Of a stretch of 32,891 bases of DNA, positions 32,742-32,891 are shown piece after piece; positions within the stretch are counted from its first letter, which is position 1; each line of letters begins with the position of its first letter. Location: positions 1 to 32,891 of the forward strand of contig CADEGD010000017.1 in NCBI GenBank assembly GCA_902826795.1, given 5' to 3'. Position numbers and translations under genes: made by a program. The DNA is from an uncultured Acidobacteriota bacterium (GTDB lineage: Bacteria > Acidobacteriota > Blastocatellia > Pyrinomonadales > Pyrinomonadaceae). Below the pieces are notes generated by a model that was not told the origin of the DNA, ran no database searches, and saw nothing but the letters and a program-made list of their open reading frames with translations.

Positions 32742-32891
32742 CAGACTGCGGACCTGAGCTCGAGGACGGAGATCTCAGGCGGGCATTGAAAGCGGATCGG
32801 AAGTACGACCGTGCCGATGCCGCGGGTGATGTAGATTTGCGAATCTTTCAGACTGTGCAGTCCAGCGGTTCGGCGTCGGCGGATCAGGCGT
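32741..32891 (-). CDS. C-terminal end of a metallophosphoesterase-like protein (cut by window edge)
   Basis: An open frame enters from the right edge and stops at TGA 32743-32741. Its last 49 or so residues read through HSLKDSQIYITRGIGTVVLP, then IRFQCPPEISVLELR. This resembles the C-terminus of YkuE/YaeI-type metallophosphoesterases, where a short strand is followed by RGIGT and PPEI. No catalytic residues lie inside the window. It overlaps the pgsA start by one base. The family call rests on this short tail only. Confidence 0.7.
   Translation of the reverse strand, partial: RLIRRRRTAGLHSLKDSQIYITRGIGTVVLPIRFQCPPEISVLELRSAV

Noticed and set aside
1..32891. Phage tail or extracellular contractile injection system instead of a T6SS
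   Set aside because: The presence of TssK, TssL and TssM, together with ClpV and Hcp, defines a membrane-anchored T6SS. No free tail or receptor-binding fibre genes are present.

Overview
The window is dominated by one long minus-strand array, about 28 kb from position 28530 down to 72, that encodes a type VI secretion system (T6SS). Conserved housekeeping genes flank it. The gene set, the signal-peptide S41 peptidase next to a LolA-like protein, and the general protein style suggest a Gram-negative bacterium of the Acidobacteriota (Blastocatellia/Pyrinomonadales type). That placement is an impression from reading the sequence, not the result of a search. No rRNA, tRNA, CRISPR array or recognised transposase is visible.

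Layout, read in the direction of transcription (right to left). A cystathionine beta-synthase gene (29931-28564) is followed by a small proline-rich protein with one C-terminal membrane segment (28530-28066). Next come three related FHA-domain membrane proteins (27992-26520, 26492-25011, 24961-23726). Then tssK, a small four-helix-bundle gene bracketed by inverted repeats, tssL, tssM, tagJ, tssA, tssB, tssC, hcp, tssE, tssF, tssG and clpV. The array ends with a spike and cargo module: vgrG, a LysM/peptidoglycan-binding protein, a 681-aa protein of unknown function, a triple PAAR tip protein and a 242-aa cysteine-motif protein. A plus-strand partial gene ends at 61. On the right, S41 peptidase and LolA-like genes run on the plus strand (30048-32129). 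They converge on pgsA, which overlaps the tail of a metallophosphoesterase-like gene cut by the window edge.

How the genes work together. TssK/E/F/G/A build and anchor the baseplate, and TssL/M form the inner-membrane complex. TssB/C form the sheath around Hcp, and VgrG plus PAAR form the spike. ClpV recycles the sheath, and TagJ is an accessory that binds TssB in some T6SS classes. No TssJ outer-membrane lipoprotein was found, and no kinase, phosphatase or TagF to go with the FHA domains.

The most unusual part is the FHA trio. All three proteins have an FHA domain, one transmembrane segment, a flexible linker and a C-terminal region resembling a soluble lytic transglycosylase. One copy keeps the expected catalytic glutamate and two do not. 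It looks like a phosphopeptide-sensing peptidoglycan remodelling unit built from one enzyme and two pseudo-enzymes at the head of a T6SS operon. Other points of interest are the inverted-repeat cassette between tssK and tssL, two hairpins flanking hcp, a small beta-domain shared by VgrG and its neighbour, and the undescribed 681-aa protein in the cargo position.
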